A stretch of 40,386 bases of DNA from DAOUVR01 sp034430535 (GTDB lineage Bacteria; Chloroflexota; Dehalococcoidia; E44-bin15), in assembly GCA_964443325.1 (NCBI GenBank), contig CAYUCL010000018.1:1-40386 (forward strand), read 5' to 3'. The position numbers and the translations under genes were made by a program. The notes under the pieces are model-generated. The model did no database searches. It was not told where the DNA came from and was given only the letters and a program-made list of their open reading frames with translations. Below are positions 16,383 through 23,839 of this stretch, piece after piece. The stretch's first letter is position 1, and each line of letters begins with the position of its first letter.

Positions 16383-17141
16383 ATGATTCCCAAGGAGTTC
16401 AGCTTGGAAGGGAAAGCGGCTATTGTAGCTGGAGCTGGGCGGAGCTGGCTTAAGACCATGGCTTCGTACCTAGCTGAGGCAGGGGCTGATATCGTCCTTT
16501 CTAGTCAAGACCAAAAGCAAATGGAGGAGGCGGCTCAGGAGGTGAAGAAGTGGGGTCGGCGCACAATGGCTATCCCGACAGATGTAACCAACTGCCAGCA
16601 GATTGAGGAAATGGTAGCGACGGTCATATCCCAGTGGGGCAAGGTAGACATCTTGGTCAATAGCATGGACCTCCAGTTTGCCAAGCCCTTACTCGAAGTG
16701 GTTGAAGATGAATGGCACCAGGTGATAGCCACCAACCTGACCGCGGTCTTCCTGTGTACCAAGGCAGTGGGCAGACACATGATAGAGTCGAAAAGGGGCA
16801 AGATTGTTACCATTAGCTCTGTCTTGGCTGAGAGGGGTCTGCCCAATAGCACAGCCTATTGCGCTAGCAAGGGAGGGGTTGGTCAGTTTACTAAGGCTTT
16901 AGCTCTAGAGTGGGCACGACAGAATATCCAGGTTAATGCTATCGGAGTAGGTTGGGCATCTGACGAGGCTCACGGCGAGGAAGCCGAGCCAACAGACCCT
17001 TTGGCGCGTTATATTCCGCTGCGTCGCCTATGCCGAGCCGATGATATCGGAGCACTATTAGTATACCTTGCTTCTGATGCCTCAAGCTATGTGACCGGGC
17101 AGACCTACTTCGTTAGTGGTGGAGTCATGGCTCATGGCTAG
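16383..17141 (+). CDS. SDR-family protein with a degenerate cofactor-binding motif
   Basis: This is a 252-residue SDR paralogue of the preceding gene, 27 bp downstream with a GGAGGAAGG ribosome binding site. Catalytic Ser145/146 and Tyr159-x3-Lys163 are intact. The glycine-rich loop, however, reads AGAGRSWL (residues 16-23) in place of TGxxxGxG, losing the second and third glycines. The NNAG motif has become NSMD (93-96). Cofactor binding or specificity has therefore probably changed; it may act as a subunit or partner of the adjacent SDR, or use a different nucleotide conformation. It is the last gene of the plus-strand block. Confidence 0.82.
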   Translation: MIPKEFSLEGKAAIVAGAGRSWLKTMASYLAEAGADIVLSSQDQKQMEEAAQEVKKWGRRTMAIPTDVTNCQQIEEMVATVISQWGKVDILVNSMDLQFAKPLLEVVEDEWHQVIATNLTAVFLCTKAVGRHMIESKRGKIVTISSVLAERGLPNSTAYCASKGGVGQFTKALALEWARQNIQVNAIGVGWASDEAHGEEAEPTDPLARYIPLRRLCRADDIGALLVYLASDASSYVTGQTYFVSGGVMAHG

Positions 17142-17748
17142 GACGGCTGTTGGCTTTGTCCTTGCGGTCGGTTCCATCTGTGGTGATAGATTCCATTCCG
17201 CCCATCTCGGTGTTCCCGAATCAGCAGGTTTCCTCCTTCTGACTCTTCTAGCCTCAGTTGCGATAGGCCTAATAACAGGAACTTTCGTGAAACGTCAATT
17301 ACATCAGGTTTGTCGGCTTCGCCAAAGGGCGCTAGCTACCGCCATACCACCCAGCGGTTCGGGTGCCCTCAATTTAGCTTCCATATTGGGGTGCCCACGA
17401 TTACAATATGTGATTTGCACTAACACCGAATAATCATATGCTCAATCATTTACCTGTTCACTCATTCTAGTTTGCTAAAGACGAATGTCAATACTCCAAG
17501 ATAGACATGAACCCTTGTCCGCAAGGCCGCCATTTCACTTGCCAAGGCCTGGTCTATCCACTTTCCGAAGTACGTGAGAAAACATGGCGATGTGACCACA
17601 ATCGTCTCTTTCGTTAAATGAAGTAACAAAATGAGCAATTGTTGCCTAGGTTAAACAATCATCTATTTTGTTCAACTGAAATTATCATTGCAATATAAGA
17701 CTTGCCCTAGAGAGCATCGGCGCAGATAAGTCACTAGGTCAACAAATA
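17142..17748. other. Intergenic region between convergent SDR and membrane-protein genes
   Basis: These 607 bp have no convincing gene. A plus-strand open frame at 17116-17433 starts inside the SDR gene, and its single hydrophobic stretch is not supported by a ribosome binding site. On the minus strand a TTGACA-N16-TAGAAT pair occurs near 17470, but only a 26-codon frame follows it. Confidence 0.5.
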
Positions 17749-18681
17749 CTAGGATATGCTGCCATCATCGGCCTCCTGGGCTGGCTTGTGTCTGACCAGC
17801 TTCGCTTGTCTGGCCCTCATTCGCCACCACATCCAGAGGAGAAACAGCAATCCTGCCAACCCCACCACCGTCATACCGACCGTGTTGTCAGTGTGACTCG
17901 CATCGAACTCCTGGATTGGTGCCAACAGGATGAACAGGCTTAGCGCGCCAGCGGCGAGCGCCGTTTTATGCATCCCGGACCATGATGACCCGTTGCCGGA
18001 CATCCGCATTACCACCCAAGCAACCAGCGTCACCAGCCCGATACTGATGAACATGGTCACCCAAGGGGGAAGATTGGTGTTCGGCAGCCTCCAGAATACC
18101 AGGAAGAACGCTATGGCTCCAGTAAAGCCAATGAGCCAAAACCAGAATGGATGGCGCATACATGCAGTCTTTGGCATAAAGAGCTGTCGAGGCAAGCGCC
18201 ATGCCAACAAAACTAGAGCAACTACAACCGCCACCGTCAGAACATAGGGAATGAGGGGCGGGCTGTAATTGGTCAGGAAAAAGTACCCGAGGGCAACATC
18301 TGCTGCCAGGAGGGCCGAAAGGCCGATGAGGCCCCGTTGCCCGATCCACTGCTCACCACGCCGTTGATGAAACATGAGTTCTACCAGCAAGATCGGGATA
18401 GCTATGCTCACCACGGCGTGAAAAAGCGTCAGCTCAAGACTCCATACCCAGTTGACTCCCAGCCATCGCCCATAAGAGCCCAGGATGCCGATATCAACCC
18501 AGGCAGGGTCAAAGAAGCTCTTTAGCATCACACCCTCTTCGAGAATGCCGTAAGCAGCACCCAGTACAAACAAGCTAAGCCATCCCTTGTGCCAGCGATG
18601 CTTCAACTCGCGGGCAAGAATGGCCCCGCTGCCGTAAAGGGCTGTTAGCAACATAAATCCGAAAGGGTTAAAGAATTCCAC
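17749..18681 (-). CDS. Polytopic membrane protein of unknown function, probably frameshifted near its start
   Basis: This is a 310-residue protein with about eight to nine hydrophobic segments and an EEGVMLKSFFDP motif in the second loop. The formal start is GTG 18681 with no ribosome binding site. Coding potential continues upstream in the same frame (reading LPPIVLFFLAP then LLSGSAPPVEFF) to an in-frame TAA without any start codon. An ATG at 18759-18761 lies one base out of frame across a run of five A (minus strand, 18754-18758). One extra A would give a continuous protein beginning MKKALPPIVLFFLAP. The gene is thus either truncated by a real frameshift or carries a sequencing/assembly error. 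No function is recognised. Confidence 0.65.
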   Translation of the reverse strand: MEFFNPFGFMLLTALYGSGAILARELKHRWHKGWLSLFVLGAAYGILEEGVMLKSFFDPAWVDIGILGSYGRWLGVNWVWSLELTLFHAVVSIAIPILLVELMFHQRRGEQWIGQRGLIGLSALLAADVALGYFFLTNYSPPLIPYVLTVAVVVALVLLAWRLPRQLFMPKTACMRHPFWFWLIGFTGAIAFFLVFWRLPNTNLPPWVTMFISIGLVTLVAWVVMRMSGNGSSWSGMHKTALAAGALSLFILLAPIQEFDASHTDNTVGMTVVGLAGLLFLLWMWWRMRARQAKLVRHKPAQEADDGSIS

Positions 18682-18946
18682 CGGGGGAGCCGATCCCGAG
18701 AGCAGTTTGGCAATGGCTGGAGCCAGAAAGAAAAGTACAATCGGTGGTAGTGCTTTTTCATCGTCTTCAAGTATTTAAGAAAGATTTATAGAGACTGTTT
18801 AGCAACGCATCGCGAGGCTTCACCCTCGCTATTATAGGGCGACCTTAAAGGATCGCGCTGCTTCTTTGCTTTGATAGACTCAGGACAGGTTCTGTCGAAT
18901 GGCGAATCATTTTAAGGATACTTGCTGCCCATCGTCCACAATTTTG

Positions 18947-18997
18947 GTAGTTGCCTTATTCATCATGCACGATTGGCCCAATGAATTGGGCAACTAC
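18947..18997. repeat. Inverted repeat with nested palindrome
   Basis: GTAGTTGCC (18947-18955) pairs perfectly with GGCAACTAC (18989-18997), and the loop contains a second palindrome, CCCAATGAATTGGG. It is part of a gene-free stretch running from 18762 to 19865 that is filled with such elements and holds no supported gene. Confidence 0.55.
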
Positions 18998-19066
18998 ATT
19001 TTTAACCAGCCTGGGGATGGTATAATTATCACCGAGGCTTGCTTTTGTTGCATGGCGAAGCCCCTT

Positions 19067-19191
19067 TGTCATTGCGAGCGTAGCCAGAGGCGAAGCGAAG
19101 CAATCTCATGGTGTATCTTTCCCACCTCCTCCTCACCGAGATTGCTTCGTCCAGTTCTCTCACTTCGTTCGGAACAGGCCTCGCAATGACA
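19067..19191. repeat. MITE/REP-like element with terminal inverted repeats
   Basis: The 125-bp element begins TGTCATTGCGAG and ends CTCGCAATGACA. Inside, GAAGCAATCTC (19098-19108) is mirrored by GAGATTGCTTC (19138-19148). This is the layout of a small non-autonomous palindromic element. It resembles repeats scattered in many environmental anaerobe genomes; that comparison is from memory, not a search. Confidence 0.65.
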
Positions 19192-19380
19192 TATTGGTCC
19201 CATCCTTATTTACTCCCCTATTTATTACTGTTTGCTCTGTTCGCCCTGTCCGCCTTGCCATCTCCCCCGATAAATCTGCGTTCGGAGAGCCTAGTCCTTA
19301 TTTGGTGCATGACTGTATTAGCCTATCTTTCAGCCCCGATCTGTCGGCCTCTAAGGGTCTGTCCTGTCTGTGGGGGTAGG

Positions 19381-19427
19381 TTGGTTGCCTAAGGCGACCA
19401 ACCATGCCTAGAGCAGATGCTCTAGGC
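19381..19427. repeat. Pair of adjacent hairpins
   Basis: TTGGTTGCC (19381-19389) pairs with GGCGACCAA (19393-19401), and directly after it GCCTAGAGCA (19406-19415) pairs perfectly with TGCTCTAGGC (19418-19427). The two are enclosed by GGTAGG and GGCTACC flanks. No T-run follows, so a terminator is unlikely; a REP-type element is favoured. Confidence 0.55.
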
Positions 19428-19483
19428 TACCCATTACAATCATAATCCGAGAATAGATTTAATTCGTTTATTTTTTAATTGAA

Positions 19484-19522
19484 ATGCCGTTCATTGTTCG
19501 ACGGGCTCACCACGAACGGCAT
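19484..19522. repeat. REP-like palindrome
   Basis: ATGCCGTTC (19484-19492) and GAACGGCAT (19514-19522) form a perfect 9-bp stem around a loop containing GTTCGACGGGCTCACCACGA, a motif reminiscent of repeated palindromes in Chloroflexota and other anaerobe genomes (from memory). It is the fourth palindrome within 600 bp. Confidence 0.55.
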
Positions 19523-19808
19523 CTGGCACACCTATTTTGCAGCCTGCTTTGCAGCCATGATTTATCGGTGGGGAGCAACCCACGATTCCTACTCAAGAAG
19601 GATGCACAGGTAGCCTTACAATGAACTCCGCCCAAGTCTGCACACCAACCCTACAGTTTGACCTTATTGTAAACACCAACTGTTATCGCAGTTTTTCCCC
19701 AGTGTAAAATGTGGGCTGTTAGTAGATCCAGTTCCCATAACACACAGGTTATTACGACCACATAGTGGAAAATGCTACCAATTTGCCCTGTATACTTGTT
19801 TATGCCTA

Positions 19809-19838
19809 TTGACATTCTCGCAATAAATAGTTTAATAT
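19809..19838 (+). promoter_or_regulatory. Sigma70-type promoter of the DUF5679 gene
   Basis: TTGACA (19809-19814), an 18-bp spacer and TAATAT (19833-19838) lie just before a very strong ribosome binding site (AGAGGAGGT) and the ATG at 19866. Confidence 0.62.
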
Positions 19839-19865
19839 CCTTCAAAATAAGAGGAGGTATATTAA

Positions 19866-20006
19866 ATGGAAGCTTATTGTGTGAAATGTCGCGCCAAGAG
19901 AGAGATGAGGAATCCTACAAAGATAACCATGAAGAATGGTAAGCCGGCAACTCAGGGTACGTGCCCTGTATGCGGGACCAAGATGTTCAGAATTGGCAAG
20001 AGTTGA
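19866..20006 (+). CDS. DUF5679 zinc-ribbon micro-protein
   Basis: This is a 46-residue protein with two CxxC knuckles, Cys5-x2-Cys8 and Cys33-x2-Cys36, on either side of a basic linker (KREMRNPTKITMKNGKPA). This matches the DUF5679 small zinc-ribbon family; YCVKC and CPVCGTKMFRI are characteristic. It has a clear promoter, an AGAGGAGGT ribosome binding site with good spacing, and a hairpin terminator candidate 30 bp after the stop, so it looks like an independently and strongly expressed single gene. Function is unknown; a nucleic-acid-binding role is possible by fold only. Its short length makes it easy to miss in automatic ORF calls. Confidence 0.8.
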   Translation: MEAYCVKCRAKREMRNPTKITMKNGKPATQGTCPVCGTKMFRIGKS

Positions 20007-20035
20007 AGCTGATACAGCGCGTATTTTGCTGATGA

Positions 20036-20073
20036 GGCTGGGTATCTAGATGCAAAGGGTGCCCAGCCTTTCT
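20036..20073 (+). terminator. Hairpin terminator candidate after the DUF5679 gene
   Basis: GGCTGGGTA (20036-20044) pairs with TGCCCAGCC (20060-20068), one G-U pair, and is followed directly by TTTCT. Confidence 0.45.
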
Positions 20074-20254
20074 ACCACTAATTTCACATTTTGGGCAAAT
20101 CCTGCCTGATAACCCCCAAGTGGCAACGCTGAAGCCAGGGGCTTGACGGGCGAGGATTAATCTAATGCTTTGCATAAAATATATCCAGTGACGACAGGAC
20201 AGCTAAGACATCCTCACATCAGTTGCTGGCGGGACACATGGAAGGAGGCGAAGA

Positions 20255-20611
20255 ATGAGCGAAAAGAAGAGCGGCACAGGCCTTGAGTCCAACGTGGCCG
20301 GACTGTTATCGTATTTATTAGGCTGGATAACTGGATTGATATTCTTTCTTATAGAGCAGAAGGACGAATTCGTCCGCTTTCATGCCATGCAATCCATCAT
20401 AGTCTTCGGTGCCGTAAGCGTGGTTCAGATCGTGCTGTTTATCTTGGGTTTCATTCCCCACCTTTGGATTCTATTTGCCGTAATCGGGTACATAGTATGG
20501 CTGTTTGCCTTTGTGCTATGGATCGTGCTAATGGTAAAAGCCTACCAGGGAGAACGCTTCAAGCTGCCCGTGGCAGGCGACATGGCCGAGAAGTATTCGG
20601 CGAAACGGTAG
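20255..20611 (+). CDS. DUF4870 (Tic20-like) small membrane protein
   Basis: This is a 118-residue protein with three to four hydrophobic helices. Residues about 12-34 hold SYLLGWITGLIFFLIEQ, followed by the typical FVRFHAMQSI segment, two further helices (about 50-90) and an AYQGERFKLPVAGDMAEKY tail. The R-F-H-A-x-Q-S and A-Y-x-G-x-x-F-x-L-P signatures identify the DUF4870/Tic20-like group. GGAGGCG lies 6-7 bases before ATG 20255. Function is unknown. It is convergent with nuoN, 253 bp away. Confidence 0.85.
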   Translation: MSEKKSGTGLESNVAGLLSYLLGWITGLIFFLIEQKDEFVRFHAMQSIIVFGAVSVVQIVLFILGFIPHLWILFAVIGYIVWLFAFVLWIVLMVKAYQGERFKLPVAGDMAEKYSAKR

Positions 20612-20670
20612 GTTAGAACCTCGGCATCGGCGCAACCTATATATACAATGGGCTATAGACACCACCCTAA

Positions 20671-20701
20671 CATGCAAAGGCGGCATATTCCCCGTTGCAT
20701 G
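20671..20701. terminator. Hairpin between convergent DUF4870 and nuoN genes, possible terminator
   Basis: CATGCAA (20671-20677) and TTGCATG (20695-20701) form a perfect stem with an inner CGG/CCG pair. A CTTTCT then CGTTTT stretch follows on the plus strand. It lacks a classic uninterrupted T-run, so this is a weak call. Confidence 0.3.
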
Positions 20702-20864
20702 CTTTCTCCGTTTTGAACACCGGTGACCAGCTTTTTTCTTTCGCAGTGTATCCTCAGCAATTGGGACGAGGCGCGTTATCTTGCTGACTAACCATTCATC
20801 GTTGCAGACATTACCTCATCGGTAAAGGTGAAGACATCGCCAGATCGGATGGCCCTGCAGAGTG

Positions 20865-22289
20865 TTAAGGGATAAACATGCTAGCGGCAGTCTCGGCAAC
20901 CTTTAACAGCAGCCAGGGGTAGATGCCAAGCAGCAGGACACCGAGACAGGCGAAGGAGAGCGCTGTCTGGAGTGATCTCGGGGAAGATACTCGCTCCTCC
21001 GACACCGGAGCGCCGAGGAACATCACTCGAACCACACGCAGATAGTAGAAGGCGGAAATCACCGAGTTGATTACGGCGATGATGACCAGCCATAGCAGAC
21101 CAGAGTTGACGCCAGCGCTGAAGATATAGATCTTGGCCATGAAACCCGCTGTCGCCGGGATGCCAGTGAGGGAAATGAGACACAGGGCCAAAGCCAGGGC
21201 AAGAAGCGGAGCCCTCCGTATCATCCCGGAGTAGTCCGCGATCTCGTCGCTATCGATCTTATCAGAGATAGCGATGATGGCGATAAATGCTCCCAGATTG
21301 GTGAAGGCGTAGCACCCTAGGAAGAAGACCAATGCACTGCTGCCGGTGCTGCTGACCGCTGCCAGCCCGACCATGAGATAGCCCGCCTGGGCGATGCTGG
21401 AGTACCCCAGCATTCGCTTTATATTTTTCTGGGCGATGGCGACCACATTGCCCACGGTCATGGTGATAGCAGCTAGCACAGCGAAGATCATTCCCCAGTC
21501 CACGCTTGCTGGCCCCAATGCCTCATAGAAAACCCTCAATATTACGGCGAAGCCGGCCGCCTTACTGGCCACGGACAGATACGCTGTGACCGGCGTTGGC
21601 GCCCCTTCGTAAACATCGGGGACCCACATCTGGAACGGGACGGCAGCGATCTTGAAGCCAAAGCCGGCAACCAGTAAGACGATACCCATGAGGAGCGCCG
21701 GACTGTTCAGCAGCCCCCCGGCCGAAATAGCGGCGGCGATCTCCTGAAGATGGGTAGTACCGGTGAGTCCAAAGACCAGCGCCATGCCATAGAGCAACAC
21801 CGCGCTGGACACTGCGCCAAGGAGGAGGTATTTAAGACCCGCCTCGCTGGACTTGGTGTCCTTGAGAAAGCCAGCCAGCACGTAGAGAGATATGCTTGTC
21901 AATTCCAGGGCGACATATATAGAGATAAGCTCTCTGGTGGACGCCATGAGCATCATCCCCGCGGTAGCAAGAAGCAACATGGCATAGTATTCACCACGGA
22001 AGGCAGCAAACCTTCGGGCATAGTCGGTAGAGGAGAGCAATATCAGTGCTGCTATCGCAAGGAAAAAGAGCTTGAAAAAAACAGAGAAGTGGTCAATAAC
22101 CAGGGCACCGCCAAAGGATGTCTCATTTGTGCCCCATAGGGCTATGCTGAATATAGCGGGCACAATGAGCCCCACGATGCTCACCGCTCCCACAATCCAC
22201 TTTCGCTCAACGAAGAGGTCGAGAAGAATCACCGCCACGGCCAGGGCGCATAAGCTTATCTCAGGTGCCAGTAGATAGATATTCAACAC
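20865..22289 (-). CDS. nuoN: NADH-quinone oxidoreductase subunit N (antiporter-like)
   Basis: This is a 474-residue polytopic protein with about 14 hydrophobic helices, one of the three Mrp-antiporter-like proton-channel subunits of complex I. The central region carries the conserved GFKIAAVPFQMWVPDVYEG segment (a channel Lys and the W-x-P-D motif), a TPVTAYLSVASK helix and NIKRMLGYSSIAQAGY. The start is GTG 22289 or the adjacent TTG 22286, both just after AAGGAG. It is the last gene of the nuo operon, 49 bp after nuoM. Confidence 0.93.
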   Translation of the reverse strand: MLNIYLLAPEISLCALAVAVILLDLFVERKWIVGAVSIVGLIVPAIFSIALWGTNETSFGGALVIDHFSVFFKLFFLAIAALILLSSTDYARRFAAFRGEYYAMLLLATAGMMLMASTRELISIYVALELTSISLYVLAGFLKDTKSSEAGLKYLLLGAVSSAVLLYGMALVFGLTGTTHLQEIAAAISAGGLLNSPALLMGIVLLVAGFGFKIAAVPFQMWVPDVYEGAPTPVTAYLSVASKAAGFAVILRVFYEALGPASVDWGMIFAVLAAITMTVGNVVAIAQKNIKRMLGYSSIAQAGYLMVGLAAVSSTGSSALVFFLGCYAFTNLGAFIAIIAISDKIDSDEIADYSGMIRRAPLLALALALCLISLTGIPATAGFMAKIYIFSAGVNSGLLWLVIIAVINSVISAFYYLRVVRVMFLGAPVSEERVSSPRSLQTALSFACLGVLLLGIYPWLLLKVAETAASMFIP

Positions 22290-22338
22290 TCGCTCCTTAA
22301 ACCACCTTCGCTATCCTAATGATGCTCCTCCTCTTTCC

Positions 22339-23823
22339 TTACAAGCCCAGGGCGGCCAGTATTGGCGAAACCCCAGTCTTTATGACATCGGTAAGCACCG
22401 CTGGGTAGATCCCGATAAGCATGATCAGCGCCACCAGGGCGAAGATATAGACCATCTCCAACCGATTGGCATCGGGCACCCCATCATATTGCGCCTTCGG
22501 GGGACCATAAAACACCCGTTTCAGCATCCAGAGGATGTAGCCAGCCCCGAGCACCACTCCCAAAATGCCCACGATTGTATAGACCTGAATGCCGGAAACC
22601 ATGGTGCTACTAAAGCTGCCAAGGAAGATCAGGAACTCGGCGGCGAAGCCACTGGTGCCTGGGAGTCCCAGGGCAGCAAGACCGGCAACGCTGAAAACCA
22701 CCACGATGATGGGCATCTGGCGCGCCAACCCGCCAAGCTTGGGGATACTCCGTTCATGTGTTTTTTCGTAGACCAGACCCACCATAGCAAAGAGGAGACC
22801 GGTTACCAGCCCATGACTGACCATCTGGAGAACCGCACCGGTCATGCTCACCTGGCTCAGTGCAAAAATCCCCAGGAGGACGAAGCCCATATGGCTGATA
22901 CTGCTATATGCAATTAGCCTCTTTAGATCGGTCTGTCTCAAGGTTACCGCCGCCCCATAAAGGATACCGACCACCGCCAAAGCGATTAGTAGCGGGGCGT
23001 AGTTTTGCGCAGTTTCGGGGAATATGCTCACACAGACCCGCAGCATGCCATAGCCCCCCATCTTGATTAGTATCCCGGCTAGAATCACGCTCACCGCGGT
23101 CGGAGCGTCGGTATGGGCATCGGGGAGCCATGTATGAAAGGGGAAAACAGGCAGCTTCACTGCAAAAGCAAAAAGAATAAGGAAGAAGATCGAAGTTGCC
23201 ATCAAGGAGCTCAGAATGGAATCAAGCCCCATCCCGGCCAGCGTCACCATATTGAAGGTGTCCGCCTGGAAATAAAGGAGCAGGATGCCGGCGAGCATCA
23301 TGGCACTGCCTGCAAGGGTATAGAGAACGAACTTTATCGCTGAATACTCTTTTCTACCCGAACCCCAGATGGAGATCAGCAGATACATCGGTATTATCTC
23401 CACCTCCCAGAAAATGAAGAATAGAACGAGATCGAGTGAGCAAAACACCCCCAGAATGCCCGTCTCCAGTAAGAGGATCCAAGCAAAGTATTCCCTGGCC
23501 CTGAGGTCTATCTTCCAGGAAACGAGCACAGCGATGAAGCCTATCAAGGTGGCCAGGAGCAGCAGGGGAAGGCTCAGCCCATCGACGCCCATAAAATACT
23601 GCACATTGATTGCAGGTATCCACGATGCCTGTTCTATGAATTGGGGCCCAGCCAGGCCTCGGTCGAACATGAATAAGACGGCCAGAGACAGTACGAACGA
23701 CACTGCGGTGAAAGCAGCAGCCGTAAGCTTTATCCGCCTGGGGTTAGCCCGCGGTAGCAGGGCAATGACGATCGCCCCGATAACGGGGAGGAAGACGATT
23801 GTCGAGAGATATGGGAAACTCAA
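22339..23823 (-). CDS. nuoM: NADH-quinone oxidoreductase subunit M (antiporter-like)
   Basis: This is a 494-residue polytopic antiporter-like subunit of the complex I membrane arm. Conserved features include FFIFWEVEIIPMYLLI (the broken-helix Glu), KLPVFPFHTWLPDAHTDAPT, a GGYGMLRV stretch, and TDLKRLIAYSSISHMGFV with the conserved Lys. Length is typical for NuoM (480-510). It lies 16 bp after nuoL and 49 bp before nuoN in one transcription unit. Confidence 0.94.
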   Translation of the reverse strand: MSFPYLSTIVFLPVIGAIVIALLPRANPRRIKLTAAAFTAVSFVLSLAVLFMFDRGLAGPQFIEQASWIPAINVQYFMGVDGLSLPLLLLATLIGFIAVLVSWKIDLRAREYFAWILLLETGILGVFCSLDLVLFFIFWEVEIIPMYLLISIWGSGRKEYSAIKFVLYTLAGSAMMLAGILLLYFQADTFNMVTLAGMGLDSILSSLMATSIFFLILFAFAVKLPVFPFHTWLPDAHTDAPTAVSVILAGILIKMGGYGMLRVCVSIFPETAQNYAPLLIALAVVGILYGAAVTLRQTDLKRLIAYSSISHMGFVLLGIFALSQVSMTGAVLQMVSHGLVTGLLFAMVGLVYEKTHERSIPKLGGLARQMPIIVVVFSVAGLAALGLPGTSGFAAEFLIFLGSFSSTMVSGIQVYTIVGILGVVLGAGYILWMLKRVFYGPPKAQYDGVPDANRLEMVYIFALVALIMLIGIYPAVLTDVIKTGVSPILAALGL

Positions 23824-23839
23824 CCTTTCCTCCTAGTTT

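Noticed and set aside
17200..17330. Minus-strand segment with CGCAACTG and a B12-box-like AGTCAG...ACCTGC, suggesting a cobalamin riboswitch
   Set aside because: The conserved GGGAA and GGTG...AATCC core elements and correct spacing are absent, and no cobalamin-related gene lies downstream.
17116..17433. Plus-strand open frame with a VPES...hydrophobic...KRQ stretch resembling a PEP-CTERM sorting tail
   Set aside because: It starts inside the SDR gene, has no ribosome binding site, continues far past the supposed tail, and no exosortase context is seen; chance resemblance is more likely.
18899..19392. Short plus-strand open frames in the repeat island
   Set aside because: They are made of palindromic repeat sequence and have no ribosome binding sites or conserved motifs.
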